Source: Longitalea luteola (lineage in GTDB: Bacteria; Bacteroidota; Bacteroidia; Chitinophagales; Chitinophagaceae). From it: a DNA stretch of 64,000 bases. A program made the position numbers and the translations under genes. Under the pieces are notes generated by a model that had not been told where the DNA came from, made no database searches, and worked only from the letters and a program-made list of their open reading frames with translations. Each line of letters begins with the position of its first letter. Positions within the stretch are counted from its first letter, which is position 1. Positions 35,024 through 43,842 of the stretch are shown piece after piece. The stretch is from contig NZ_JAFIQX010000008.1 of the NCBI RefSeq assembly GCF_017356035.1, forward strand, positions 1 through 64,000. The letters run 5' to 3'.

Positions 35024-36739
35024 CTATTCTTTAACCAGTTTTGAGCTGATGATCTTTCCTTTATTAATCATTTTGAGCATGTATAAACCAGCTGGCAGGC
35101 GGCGCGGCTTGAAAACGGCCCGGTGGCTGCCGGCCGATAACTGACCGTTGACCAGCACAGCCACTTCTTTGCCGGTAAGATCGAATACCGACAGGTAAAC
35201 ATGGCCCGGTTGATCCATAGTGAAAACGATGGTATTGGTCTGTTTGAATGGATTGGGATAGGTCTGCAGCGTTACACCTGCAGCTGCCGGTGTGGTTGAC
35301 CGGTGGGCGGGATCATTCTTTAACAGCTGAACGGTCACTGTACCCGTCAGTATCTTCACTTCTGTATAACTGTTCCAGGCATTGATGCTGTTGCCGTGTC
35401 CTATAATGCGAACGTATTTGGCCGTTCTGGGTGAGAAGTTAAATGTCTCGAGATTGAGTGTAGCGCCGCTGCTTTGCAGGCCGGTTGCCGCAATTACATA
35501 GCTCAGTCCATCGGTGCTGGTTTGTATGTCGAAAGTTGATGTACGGATATTGCCCTGGTAAAAAGCGATCTGAACACCTGATACGGTAGTTGCAGTGTTT
35601 AAACAGAACTGGATCCACTGTCCATCACCACTGGCCGACCAACGGGTATTAAGATTGTTATCGAGCACATTGGCGGGTACATTGCCATCATTACCGCTGG
35701 CTGTAACCGGTTCACACACCGGAGTACCACCGGGAAAATCATCGGCAGGGCTCAGCATACGCTGGCGAACCCAGGCGCCTGCTTCTTTCAGCCGGGCTGT
35801 GGTCCATGGACCATTTGAACAGGTTCCGGATTGCCATACGGCGCCTGAACGGAAATCATCAGAGTAATTCCAGTTCGTCCAGCTGATCTTTTTATTACGC
35901 ATAAGATCGATGAACTGCTGCGCCATGGCGAAATCGTTCAGGCCATCACCACTGGCTTCCTGGGTACCGAACTCGGTTACAAACACAGGCAGTCTGTCAG
36001 ACGCGGCATTCAACTGGTTCAAATACGCTGTACGATGATCCCTTGCATAGAAGTGGAAGGTGTACATCACGTTGGGAAACTGCAGCGGATTGTTCAATAC
36101 ATCCTGCAGCGAACCATCGCCGGACAAGCCGAATGTAGACCAACCATGTGTACCTACGAGGATCACGGCATCGTTATCAATAGCGCGGATGTGCGGGATC
36201 ATCTGGTCTGCATAGGTTTTGATCTTTGCCCAGGTAGCGCCCGAGTTTGGCTCATTACAAATGTCGTAGATGATGTTATTCTTGTTCTTGTGCTGGTTGG
36301 CAATCGCCGAGAAGAAGGTTTTCGCTCTCGAAAGGTTGTAGTTGGGATCACCCGGCGTGAGCTGATGCCAGTCGACCAGGGCATACATGCCACGCTCGGT
36401 AGCTTCTTCGATCAGCCTGTTTACCTGGGCGGTAAAACCGGCAGGATCGGTTTCATAACCGCCTTCCTGCACATACAGGGATATACGCAGTACGTCTGCA
36501 CCCCAGTCATAAGCGAGCGCATCGAGCGAAGCTTCGGTTAAACAGCTTCCCCAGCCGTACCATTGGATACCGTGGGTGCTCATGCCCCGCAACTGAATGG
36601 GATTGCCATACTGGTTGCACAATTTTGTGCCGATCACGCGTAACTGGCCGTTCCTGGCCACTGGTGTTTGCGCCTGGGCGTCTGACGCTACCAGTAAACG
36701 CAACATTCCTAAAAGTGCAATGAATGTAACTTTTTTCAT
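35024..36739 (-). CDS. GH5 endoglucanase with F5/8 type C domain and T9SS sorting domain
   Basis: 571 residues from ATG 36739, with a signal peptide ending near 'SDAQAQ'. The GH5 barrel (about 30-350) has the acid/base E163 in 'YDICNEPNSG' and the nucleophile E256 in 'VFVTEFGTQEASG', as in subfamily 2 cellulases. A discoidin-like F5/8 type C module (about 360-490, 'NTRWSASGDGQWIQFCL') and a type IX secretion C-terminal signal ('YPNPFKQTNTIVF', 'LPAGLYMLKM') follow. It is predicted to be secreted or surface-attached and to cleave beta-1,4-glucan internally. The last two modules closely match those of the PL6 enzyme upstream. Confidence 0.92.
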   Translation of the reverse strand: MKKVTFIALLGMLRLLVASDAQAQTPVARNGQLRVIGTKLCNQYGNPIQLRGMSTHGIQWYGWGSCLTEASLDALAYDWGADVLRISLYVQEGGYETDPAGFTAQVNRLIEEATERGMYALVDWHQLTPGDPNYNLSRAKTFFSAIANQHKNKNNIIYDICNEPNSGATWAKIKTYADQMIPHIRAIDNDAVILVGTHGWSTFGLSGDGSLQDVLNNPLQFPNVMYTFHFYARDHRTAYLNQLNAASDRLPVFVTEFGTQEASGDGLNDFAMAQQFIDLMRNKKISWTNWNYSDDFRSGAVWQSGTCSNGPWTTARLKEAGAWVRQRMLSPADDFPGGTPVCEPVTASGNDGNVPANVLDNNLNTRWSASGDGQWIQFCLNTATTVSGVQIAFYQGNIRTSTFDIQTSTDGLSYVIAATGLQSSGATLNLETFNFSPRTAKYVRIIGHGNSINAWNSYTEVKILTGTVTVQLLKNDPAHRSTTPAAAGVTLQTYPNPFKQTNTIVFTMDQPGHVYLSVFDLTGKEVAVLVNGQLSAGSHRAVFKPRRLPAGLYMLKMINKGKIISSKLVKE

Positions 36740-36792
36740 TGGATATATATTATAGGTTAACAATGACACCTCCTGGCCCCCTAAAGGGGGAA

Positions 36793-36880
36793 ACCGACAA
36801 TCGGCAACGACAATTGGCAATCCTCAATCGACAATCGTGAATCAACAATCGTGAATCGTCAATCGTGAATCGTGATTCCA
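36793..36880. repeat. NNCAATC / GTGAATC heptad array
   Basis: About twelve heptads (GACAATC, GACAATT, GGCAATC, CTCAATC, GACAATC, GTGAATC, AACAATC, GTCAATC and so on) end next to the stop codon of the minus-strand PL6 gene (36882-36884). They share GTGAATC units with the array at 18135-18240. Confidence 0.9.
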
Positions 36881-36881
36881 G

Positions 36882-38939
36882 TCACTCCTTTACGATCTTT
36901 TTTGTGATACTTTTCCCATTACCCATCAACTTTATCCAATACACCCCTGCTCCCAGCTTTTGGGCATGAAACACCACGCGATGATGGCCCGCCTTACTAT
37001 TCCCGTTTAACAACAGGGCCACCTGTCGCCCCATGATGTCATAGACGCTCAACTGAACGTGCCCTTCTTTTTCAAGAAACCAGGTTATAGTGCTTGATGT
37101 ATGAAATGGATTTGGATAACCGTTGAGTGTGGAAGCGCCAACAGGCGTTTCCGTTATCACGCGGGCAGCCAGCAGCGCGCTGCTTTGAATGCGTACTTCG
37201 GTATAACTGTTCCAGGCGTTGACGCTGTTCCCATGCCCCACAATGCGCACATATTTTGCGGGGGTAGCCGTTATGGGAAACGTTTCCAGGTTCAGGGTGG
37301 TGCCGCTGCTTACGCGGTTGCTGGCGGCAGTTGTCCAGGTAACCCCATCAGTACTTACCAGGATATCGAAAGAAGAAGTACGAGCCGTGCCATTATAGAA
37401 AGCGATCTGCACGCCGCTCACGGTTGACGCACTGCTTAAACAAAACTGGATCCATTGCCCGTCGCCGTTAGCCGACCAGCGGGTATTGAAATCGTTGTCG
37501 AGCACATTGCCGGGTACATTACCATCATCGGCACTGGCCATTACAGGCAGGCAGGTAGCCGGATCGGCGCCATTATGGCCAACCATGGATGTACTGAGGA
37601 TTTGCGCGATCACCGGGGCCGAACTGGTTTCATCGGCGCCTTTATCGAGTGGAGAGGTACGGCTTTGTCCATCCATATCTACGGTAACCGCAGGATAAGT
37701 ACCGGTTGCTGTACCTATTGCCGGGCTGCCCGGCTGCAAATGGAAAGTACCGGTGGCATTGCGGGCAAGCAGCGGATTCACGGACGTATAACCGCTGGCA
37801 GGCATAGCGCCAGCGCCATTCGTCTGGTATAGTATATTCCCCGACCATACTGCGCCGGTATAGGGACCAGCAATGGAAGCGGCGGCGCCCCCACCCTGGA
37901 TAATATTGTTGGCAAACGTAGTATTGGTAGCCCCTAACCCGCCCGTACGTCCGCTTTGTGTGTAGTTGGCTGTATTATTGACGAGGGTATTGAAAACGAT
38001 CACCGTGCGGTCCGGCCGGTCATGCACTGTTAATGCATCGCCATCGGCCACTTCGCCATCTCCATTCCCAATATTGATGGCCGGATTACAATTCTCAAAA
38101 TGATTGCTGAATATCACATGATCATCGCCAAAGATGCGGATGCCGGGTGTATTGATAAAGTAGTTACCATACACCTTACAAAAGTTCCCATGCCGCAGCG
38201 TAAATTGTGCCGGGCAGTTACGAATGGTATTATACCTGATGGTTACTGCAGATGCTTTTACGGAGATCAATTCATTCTCGCCTTCACATGCTTCAAACAG
38301 ATTATGTTCTATAATGCTGTTGCTGGAAGAAAGACTGTAGCCGCTTAAACCGAATTGCAGCGTTTCAGCGCCATTAGCAGTTTGAGGTTGCTGATCGAAG
38401 AAATAGTTGTGATGGATATGGATACGTTGCGCGATCTGGCTGCCCGTGCCACGTACCGTAATGAAGCGGCCCAACGCATTCTTATGTTGAAAGGTGTTGT
38501 AATCTACTTCGTGATCATTGCCGTTCAGCGACAGGTTCTCGCCGGCGCCCGGCGTTTCAAAGATATTACGGGTCCACCGGCAAAAGCTGGTGCCGCTGGC
38601 CATGGTAGCCTGCGACGCGCTGTGTGTGAATTTGAAACCTTTTATAATTATATACCTGGCCGGACTTACAATATTAAAACCGTTGGTACCACCAATTTCA
38701 ACCCCGCCAATGGATTGCGCCTGAATGGTGATGGGCAAAGCCGCAGTGCCCTGTTTACTGATAGTGATGTCGGTACTGGCGCTGTATACGCCGTTGGCCA
38801 GGATGATAACATCACCCGGCGCTGCATTATTGATAGCAGTTTGCAAAGCCGGTAAAGAACTTACGTTAATGGTAGCAGCAGTCAGTACCGCTGGTACAGC
38901 ATACAGCATTACAAGCAAGAGTAAAATTCTGGCATTCAT
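36882..38939 (-). CDS. PL6 polysaccharide lyase (alginate/chondroitinase-B type) with F5/8C and T9SS domains
   Basis: 685 residues from ATG 38939 (MNARILLLLVMLYAVPAVLTA, signal peptide). A right-handed parallel beta helix covers about 25-430. K228 in 'NELISVKASAVTIRYNTIRN' and R249 in 'FTLRHGNFCKVYGNYF' are 21 residues apart, the same spacing as the catalytic Lys250/Arg271 of chondroitinase B, and a calcium-binding acidic 'ACEGENE' precedes them. The enzyme would cleave uronate-containing polysaccharide such as alginate by beta-elimination. The C-terminus carries an F5/8 type C module and a T9SS signal ('YPNPFHTSSTITWF'). Confidence 0.92.
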   Translation of the reverse strand: MNARILLLLVMLYAVPAVLTAATINVSSLPALQTAINNAAPGDVIILANGVYSASTDITISKQGTAALPITIQAQSIGGVEIGGTNGFNIVSPARYIIIKGFKFTHSASQATMASGTSFCRWTRNIFETPGAGENLSLNGNDHEVDYNTFQHKNALGRFITVRGTGSQIAQRIHIHHNYFFDQQPQTANGAETLQFGLSGYSLSSSNSIIEHNLFEACEGENELISVKASAVTIRYNTIRNCPAQFTLRHGNFCKVYGNYFINTPGIRIFGDDHVIFSNHFENCNPAINIGNGDGEVADGDALTVHDRPDRTVIVFNTLVNNTANYTQSGRTGGLGATNTTFANNIIQGGGAAASIAGPYTGAVWSGNILYQTNGAGAMPASGYTSVNPLLARNATGTFHLQPGSPAIGTATGTYPAVTVDMDGQSRTSPLDKGADETSSAPVIAQILSTSMVGHNGADPATCLPVMASADDGNVPGNVLDNDFNTRWSANGDGQWIQFCLSSASTVSGVQIAFYNGTARTSSFDILVSTDGVTWTTAASNRVSSGTTLNLETFPITATPAKYVRIVGHGNSVNAWNSYTEVRIQSSALLAARVITETPVGASTLNGYPNPFHTSSTITWFLEKEGHVQLSVYDIMGRQVALLLNGNSKAGHHRVVFHAQKLGAGVYWIKLMGNGKSITKKIVKE

Positions 38940-39275
38940 GATTTTTGACTGTTTTAAGGTCATCAGCTGGCACACAACGATCCCTGGCAGGGTCGCGACC
39001 GGCCGATTGATGACAGGAGTTAAATATTTGAGGGGCTATAGGGGGATAAAACAGGCATGAAAGGCAAAAATAATATAATGTTAAACGTTAGTAGCTGGCG
39101 TATCGGAATACGCCGATTGGTTTTCCTTTTCTCATGTGACAGGTTTTAATGAACGCTTATGGTTATGAAAGAAAATACCAGTGAAGTAACTAAGTAATTG
39201 TACTCAAAGCGCGCATAAGGTTAGCCGAATAGTAACCTAAATTAGCAAACGAAGCAAGGCAAATACCGGTGGAAA
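38940..39275. other. intergenic region without a supported gene
   Basis: 336 bp. It contains a perfect 7-bp hairpin GGCGTAT-CGGA-ATACGCC (39097-39114), which may be a terminator for the minus-strand gene ending at 39276 but lacks a strong T tract. No array or gene is seen. Confidence 0.45.
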
Positions 39276-40211
39276 CTATTTACTGTTTATAAGTTCAATA
39301 CTTCCGCTTTTCGACATGCTGGAACTGAGCAGGAAACTTTCTTCTTTTTTACCATATATAATTCGAACCAGGGCGGTATTAGGCGGAAAAGAACCCAGGC
39401 TTTCGGCATAGATCACCAGCCGGTTTGGGTAACCGGGAAACAGCGGCACCTTAATGATATGCGGTTTTTCTTTTAAGTACAGTTTTGGAACGATCAGTTG
39501 TCCATTATAAAATATACTGATGGTATCGCCATCAACAATGCCATTATCCATAAACCTGATCTCTGCCGAATCGGCATTGATGAGGTACCGGTTTGCTGGC
39601 GCCACTGCGCGGCCGGCGAAAAAATCACGGCCCACCAATGAATCTTTGTAAACAGGTTTCACAAATGTAAAACTGGTACCGGCGGTTTTGGTGGCAAGCC
39701 TGCGGGGCGATATATCAGGTTCGTAGAGGAAGGCAGCTTTATATTTCAGCAATCCTGCATCCTTTGTATAGCGGGCAACGATATTACACAGTGTATCGCA
39801 TCTTCTTTCTCCCTGCAGCACCACGCTGTCGCCCACTTTTTCAAAAGATAATTTCATGCTGTCGCATAAATGACAATGTTTGGCCCAGGTATATTGTCCC
39901 GGCGGATCTTTGAAATACACCACTTCCTTTAGTTTGGTCATGATGTGATCTTTGTAGATCTTGCCGGTGATGCGGGTATGCAACCGTACGGCTGTATCAG
40001 AGGGCAGAATGCACTGTACCACCCCTTCAAACTGCGAACCATGTACCCGGGAGATCTGCAGGCGGGTGTCAAAAGTTTTGGTGAGTTTGCTTTTCTCGCC
40101 AAAATAAACGCCGTTCCATGTTCCGGCCAACCAGTCATTCTCCTGGCCAAAACCAGGCAACACAGCCAGCAAACAAACCAGGTGAACTATAACCAATAGA
40201 TATTTTGTCAT
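39276..40211 (-). CDS. exported protein of unknown function
   Basis: 311 residues from ATG 40211 (MTKYLLVIVHLVCLLAVLPG, then FGQE, a signal peptide). The N-terminal part ('WLAGTWNGVYFGEKSKLTKT', 'GVVQCILPSDT') reads like a small beta barrel of the lipocalin-like kind, and four cysteines cluster in 'AKHCHLCDSM' and 'RRCDTLCNI'. The C-terminal part ('DNGIVDGDTISIFYNGQLIV', 'NRLVIYAESLGSFPPNTALV') resembles a beta-sandwich carrying a conserved D-N-G-x-x-D-G-D segment, seen in Bacteroidota proteins of unknown role. Periplasmic location likely; function unknown. Confidence 0.75.
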   Translation of the reverse strand: MTKYLLVIVHLVCLLAVLPGFGQENDWLAGTWNGVYFGEKSKLTKTFDTRLQISRVHGSQFEGVVQCILPSDTAVRLHTRITGKIYKDHIMTKLKEVVYFKDPPGQYTWAKHCHLCDSMKLSFEKVGDSVVLQGERRCDTLCNIVARYTKDAGLLKYKAAFLYEPDISPRRLATKTAGTSFTFVKPVYKDSLVGRDFFAGRAVAPANRYLINADSAEIRFMDNGIVDGDTISIFYNGQLIVPKLYLKEKPHIIKVPLFPGYPNRLVIYAESLGSFPPNTALVRIIYGKKEESFLLSSSMSKSGSIELINSK

Positions 40212-40503
40212 TTTAGTACAGTTGTACAACTGCTCCGATGGTATCGGCACAATTTGAATTAAAGCCTGGCGATCCAGGCGACTGTACAGTTCAGGGATGA
40301 ATGATTAGTATTATTATGTGGGGTTAAGTACCCGGCAATTGCGTCAAATGAACCGGGAACCGCCGGCAATTTAAAGCCAAAAAACAATCCGGCAAAACTG
40401 AAAATAAGGAGTTCGGCCCATGCCGGTTTTTCGCTTCCTGGCCGGTTCGGTTTCCTCAGGACAGGACAAGACCTACCAGGGCGTTCAGAGCCATAGATTT
40501 AGA
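40212..40503. other. intergenic region with a perfect palindrome
   Basis: CAGTTGTACAACTG (40219-40232) is a perfect 14-bp palindrome, 8 bp upstream of the start codon of the unknown exported protein. A second short palindrome ACTGTACAGT (near 40281) and a GCCTGG-CGAT-CCAGGC hairpin (about 40264-40279) lie further upstream. These could be regulatory sites. No gene is seen. Confidence 0.4.
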
Positions 40504-40532
40504 CAAAAAAAATCCCGCCTCAGCGGCGGGAT
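40504..40532 (-). terminator. intrinsic terminator of the HAD-IIA gene
   Basis: On the minus strand, arms ATCCCGCC and GGCGGGAT (plus-strand 40512-40519 and 40525-40532) form a perfect 8-bp stem with a 5-base loop, followed by about eight T (plus-strand A tract 40504-40512). It is 63 bp past the stop codon. Confidence 0.9.
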
Positions 40533-40595
40533 ACGCTCTCTTAAACATGTAGTATGACTGGAAATTGGATCTCATCTCAGGTAAACAGTATATGG

Positions 40596-41417
40596 CTAGG
40601 CCACAAATAAAGCGGGTTCATGTTGTTTGTCGAGCACCCGGGCAAACAGCTCCTCATTGAGCAGGTCTTTCACCGATCTTATAATGAAGTCGGGTGCATA
40701 ACCAAACTGATCGAGATCTGTTTCCCTGGTAACGCCTGACAGTGTTAGCACCGTAGTGAAACCCATTGATCCTGCGCCCAGGATATCTGTGGTCATGGTA
40801 TCACCGATCATAATGGTTTCATCGGTTGATAATTGTAATATCTTTCGCGCCATACGCATCATTACCGGACTGGGTTTACCTACACTGAAAGCCTGTTTAC
40901 CGGTAGCAAATTCGAGCATGGCGACAAATGCGCCGCAACCGGCCCGGTATTTTCCACTGCCCACGGGACAATTGGGATCAAGGTTGGTAGCAATCAGTTT
41001 TGATCCGTTCATGATCATATTGATGGCCTTGTCAACCGACTCCAGCATGATCGTGCGCCCTTCGCCTATGATCACATAATCTGGATGATCATCTACAATG
41101 GAATAACCAACATTGTGGAGCTCGGTCAATAACCCACCTTCACCAATAACGTATGCAGTACCGTGCTCTTTACGGGAAGCCAGGTAACGGGCCGTTGCCA
41201 TAGCACAGGTAAAAATATCTTCATCGTTTACATTAAAACCCAGCTTGCGCAATTTGTAGCACACATCGCGGGGTGTACGCTGGCTGTTATTCGTCAGGAA
41301 TAAAAAAGGAAAGCCTTTTTCGCGTAATGAATTAATGAACTCTACAGCGCCGGGAATTGGTTCACTGCCTTTGTAAATAACGCCATCCATGTCGATAAGA
41401 AAGCCCTTTTGTGCCAT
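40596..41417 (-). CDS. HAD-IIA family phosphatase (NagD-like)
   Basis: 273 residues from ATG 41417 (MAQKGFLIDMDGVIYKGSEP). The nucleophile/acid pair is in 'LIDMDGVIY', motif II in 'FLFLTNNSQRTP', the lysine in 'FSVGKPSPVM', and motif III in 'MIGDTMTTDILGAGSMGF'. The C2-type cap lies between. It dephosphorylates small sugar or nucleotide phosphates in the cytoplasm; the physiological substrate is unknown. An alternative start at 41468 would add 17 residues before the catalytic strand, which is unusual for the family. Confidence 0.9.
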   Translation of the reverse strand: MAQKGFLIDMDGVIYKGSEPIPGAVEFINSLREKGFPFLFLTNNSQRTPRDVCYKLRKLGFNVNDEDIFTCAMATARYLASRKEHGTAYVIGEGGLLTELHNVGYSIVDDHPDYVIIGEGRTIMLESVDKAINMIMNGSKLIATNLDPNCPVGSGKYRAGCGAFVAMLEFATGKQAFSVGKPSPVMMRMARKILQLSTDETIMIGDTMTTDILGAGSMGFTTVLTLSGVTRETDLDQFGYAPDFIIRSVKDLLNEELFARVLDKQHEPALFVA

Positions 41418-41658
41418 AAGTTTACATTTTGATGTTTTTAAAAATTGGGCAAGCGAACGGACAAGCATTCATTATTGAAAGAATCACTCACAGGCAAGAA
41501 AAAAATCGGTGGCAAGGAACTGGCAAGAAGTTATCTAAGGGAATTGTGCAGATTGCAAAACGGCAAGTGTTATAATAACGGGCAATTGTTACGCTTATTG
41601 TAAGCGGTACAAAGATAGCGGTAATATTTGAATGGTTGGTTTAAACTATTATTAAATC

Positions 41659-41737
41659 GTGAGTGGTGAATGGTGAGTGGTGAGTGCGAGTTAACGCTAT
41701 CAACCAGTCAACTTATCAACTAGTCAATCCATCAACC
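41659..41737. repeat. GTGAGTG heptads followed by TCAAC octads
   Basis: Heptads GTGAGTG, GTGAATG, GTGAGTG, GTGAGTG occupy 41659-41690. Then 8-bp units (AGTCAACT, TATCAACT, AGTCAATC, CATCAACC) run from about 41698 to 41737 and overlap the stop codon of the minus-strand gene (41732-41734). A period switch from 7 to 8 occurs inside one array. The rest of 41418-41658 shows nothing recognisable. Confidence 0.85.
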
Positions 41738-43114
41738 CTTCCCCTCCAGATCCTTCAGGGCCTTATTGTACCGGTATAATACTTCAACATATTTCTCCAG
41801 CACCGGCAACAAGAGCCAGCAGGAAGCTTTCGCATCGACCAGCATATAATAGTATTGCACCGCCCGCTTGATATCTTTATGATCCAGGCAGATCCAAAGG
41901 CGGATGAGCCAGAAGTTGATCACTTCCGATGAATGATATTGTTCATAACCAGGTACTGCTTCACGGATGTCGGTAACCGCATAAATGTTCTCAAAACGAG
42001 GATCCGGTTCCTGCTGGATCAAAGCGCCAAGCGCCAGGCTGAAATGCAGCACCGGAAAGTATTTGTACATTTTCAGCGCATGCCGTTTAGCTACGTCACA
42101 TAATGTATGCAGATCGAGCAGTACACCCTGCTCATAGATCGTTTGTAAAGCCAGCGGGTTATGAGCAAACTGGTTAGCCAGTGCGATCATTTTGCTTTCG
42201 AACGCGTGCATCAGCTGCTCATTATTGCGGTCTAACAACTCTGCCAGGTCATCTGCCTGCTTTACCACAGCCAGGTGTTCATCAAAATGTTCATCCAGCA
42301 CATTATTGGTTGCTTCGGCGCCATGCCCTATTTCATCCCACATCTCGTGCCACATGAGCTCTTCAGCCGGTGTACAGGTGTTGATCTCAGGTGGTAACAG
42401 GCGGGTAAGTAATTCCGCATGGATCGTGATCTGCTCCAGTACCGACCGCTGCTGCACTTTTTCTGTGTTCAGCATATCATCCGAACGGATGCTCTGCACA
42501 TTACCAAGGCTTACTTCTCCGGGTGGTATATTATCGATGATTAAATTTGTATCGGCCGATTCTTCGCGTAAACGAGGCGGGGCGTTTGTTTCTTCTACGG
42601 TATAATAATAATTTCCTTCGCCGGCGTATTGTTTGAGTTTAGCCAGAATTTCGGCAAACTGTCCGGCTTTTTCAACGATGAGGTGCGGCAATCCATCTGT
42701 ACCTACCGGTACTTCAATAACAGGCACTTCATGATCGTCTTCTTCCAGTATAAAGCGGGTAACTTCAAAATTGTGGTGCGGATGAATATCAAATTCCAGG
42801 GCAAAATCATGGCCGGCATAAATGATGTTGTGGGCGAGGGCATACTCTATTTCCTTGAAATCAGCGAGCTGCTCACTGTATTCTTCAAAAAACTCATCTT
42901 CCGGCGTATTGAAAAAAAACACGGTATCCTTTACGCCGAGGCAAAGCAGGTCAACCCGGTACAAGCCTATTGTTACATTGCCGTTCGGATGTTTTCGCAT
43001 TACCGATACATTGGCGATCTGGCTTTCTTCCCAATCTTTATTCACCATACATTTGCTCACAGGCATCGTGCGCGCTTTTGCCTGCACGTATTTACGGGGG
43101 GAGAGTGTCTGCAT
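41732..43114 (-). CDS. conserved protein of unknown function
   Basis: 460 residues from ATG 43114 (MQTLSPRKYVQAKAR); a TTG two codons earlier is also in frame. There is no signal peptide or membrane segment, so it is cytoplasmic. The N-terminal part contains 'VSVMRKHPNGNVTIGLYRVD' and 'LLCLGVKDTVFFFN', followed by an acidic middle region with 'MWHEMWDEIGHG' and a helical C-terminus ('HDLKDIKRAV'-like, tetratricopeptide-like content). I recognise the N-terminal text as belonging to a conserved Bacteroidota family without assigned function. The stop codon lies in a tandem array. No neighbour suggests a role. Confidence 0.75.
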   Translation of the reverse strand: MQTLSPRKYVQAKARTMPVSKCMVNKDWEESQIANVSVMRKHPNGNVTIGLYRVDLLCLGVKDTVFFFNTPEDEFFEEYSEQLADFKEIEYALAHNIIYAGHDFALEFDIHPHHNFEVTRFILEEDDHEVPVIEVPVGTDGLPHLIVEKAGQFAEILAKLKQYAGEGNYYYTVEETNAPPRLREESADTNLIIDNIPPGEVSLGNVQSIRSDDMLNTEKVQQRSVLEQITIHAELLTRLLPPEINTCTPAEELMWHEMWDEIGHGAEATNNVLDEHFDEHLAVVKQADDLAELLDRNNEQLMHAFESKMIALANQFAHNPLALQTIYEQGVLLDLHTLCDVAKRHALKMYKYFPVLHFSLALGALIQQEPDPRFENIYAVTDIREAVPGYEQYHSSEVINFWLIRLWICLDHKDIKRAVQYYYMLVDAKASCWLLLPVLEKYVEVLYRYNKALKDLEGKG

Positions 43115-43120
43115 ACCCAA

Positions 43121-43351
43121 TGTATTTATTGTTGCTGTGTTGACCTGGATTAAGAATCGTAGCTTTTACCTTTAACGAGCAGTAATCCGTAAGATCAAAG
43201 TAAACGCATTTTACGGTACAAAAATTCAAAAGTTGTTGTCATAATTTTCACACATTTCTGCACATAAGGATAACATCCTGTTTGATATTGTTTTGTGATC
43301 AACTCACCATTTTGACAATGATCATTAAATGTTGTTACCCCCTTTGTGGTA
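43121..43351. other. intergenic region between divergent genes
   Basis: Carries the upstream regions of two divergent genes. No tandem array or hairpin stands out; the plus-strand promoter at 43352-43382 follows. Confidence 0.4.
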
Positions 43352-43382
43352 TTGTTATGACCGTTACAATCCCTTAGATTTG
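43352..43382 (+). promoter_or_regulatory. promoter of the Bor-like lipoprotein gene
   Basis: TTG (43352-43354), a spacer of 20 bp and TAGATTTG (43375-43382) fit the Bacteroidota -33/-7 consensus. The leader to the ATG at 43434 would be about 45 bases. Confidence 0.65.
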
Positions 43383-43433
43383 GCTATTCATTCTTATCAC
43401 TCACCCCTACCCTCGCACTTTTAAACAAACTAT

Positions 43434-43796
43434 ATGATGCTTTTCAGGGCACCGTTAACGAGATCACTATCATTTTTCTTTATTGCAATACTGCCTGCAA
43501 TAACCTGCATACTCACCAGTTGCAGCAGCACCAAGATCATTACGGAATACGATTGCGCCGATGCAGCTAATGTGAATAAAGACACTACAGTATGGCATTA
43601 TTTCTGGGGTTTGAAACAATCGAAAGACATCCGGCCCCAATGTGATAACCGGTACAATCACCTGAATAAAGTAGTTGTAAAATCTACACCCGGTAATGTA
43701 TTGCTCGCTGTTGTTACATTGGGTATTGTAATACCACAAAAAATCTCCTGGTGTTGCGCCCCGCCGAACCTGCAACCAGGCCGTCTGGGAAATTGA
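43434..43796 (+). CDS. Bor/Iss-like small lipoprotein
   Basis: 120 residues. An N-terminal hydrophobic signal ends in a lipobox 'CILTSCSSTK', so it is a predicted lipoprotein. The mature part has 'VWHYFWGLKQSKDIRPQC', 'NHLNKVVVKSTPGNVLLAVV' and 'TLGIVIPQKISWCC', matching the layout of the small Bor-type lipoprotein family (HYFWG near the middle, TLGI followed by a terminal cysteine). In enterobacteria the Bor protein is an outer membrane lipoprotein linked to serum resistance; here only the fold is implied. The FAD oxidase gene follows 46 bp downstream. Confidence 0.7.
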   Translation: MMLFRAPLTRSLSFFFIAILPAITCILTSCSSTKIITEYDCADAANVNKDTTVWHYFWGLKQSKDIRPQCDNRYNHLNKVVVKSTPGNVLLAVVTLGIVIPQKISWCCAPPNLQPGRLGN

Positions 43797-43842
43797 GCAC
43801 ACTTTAACATTGCATGCAACCTATCATCACAACATTAACCAT

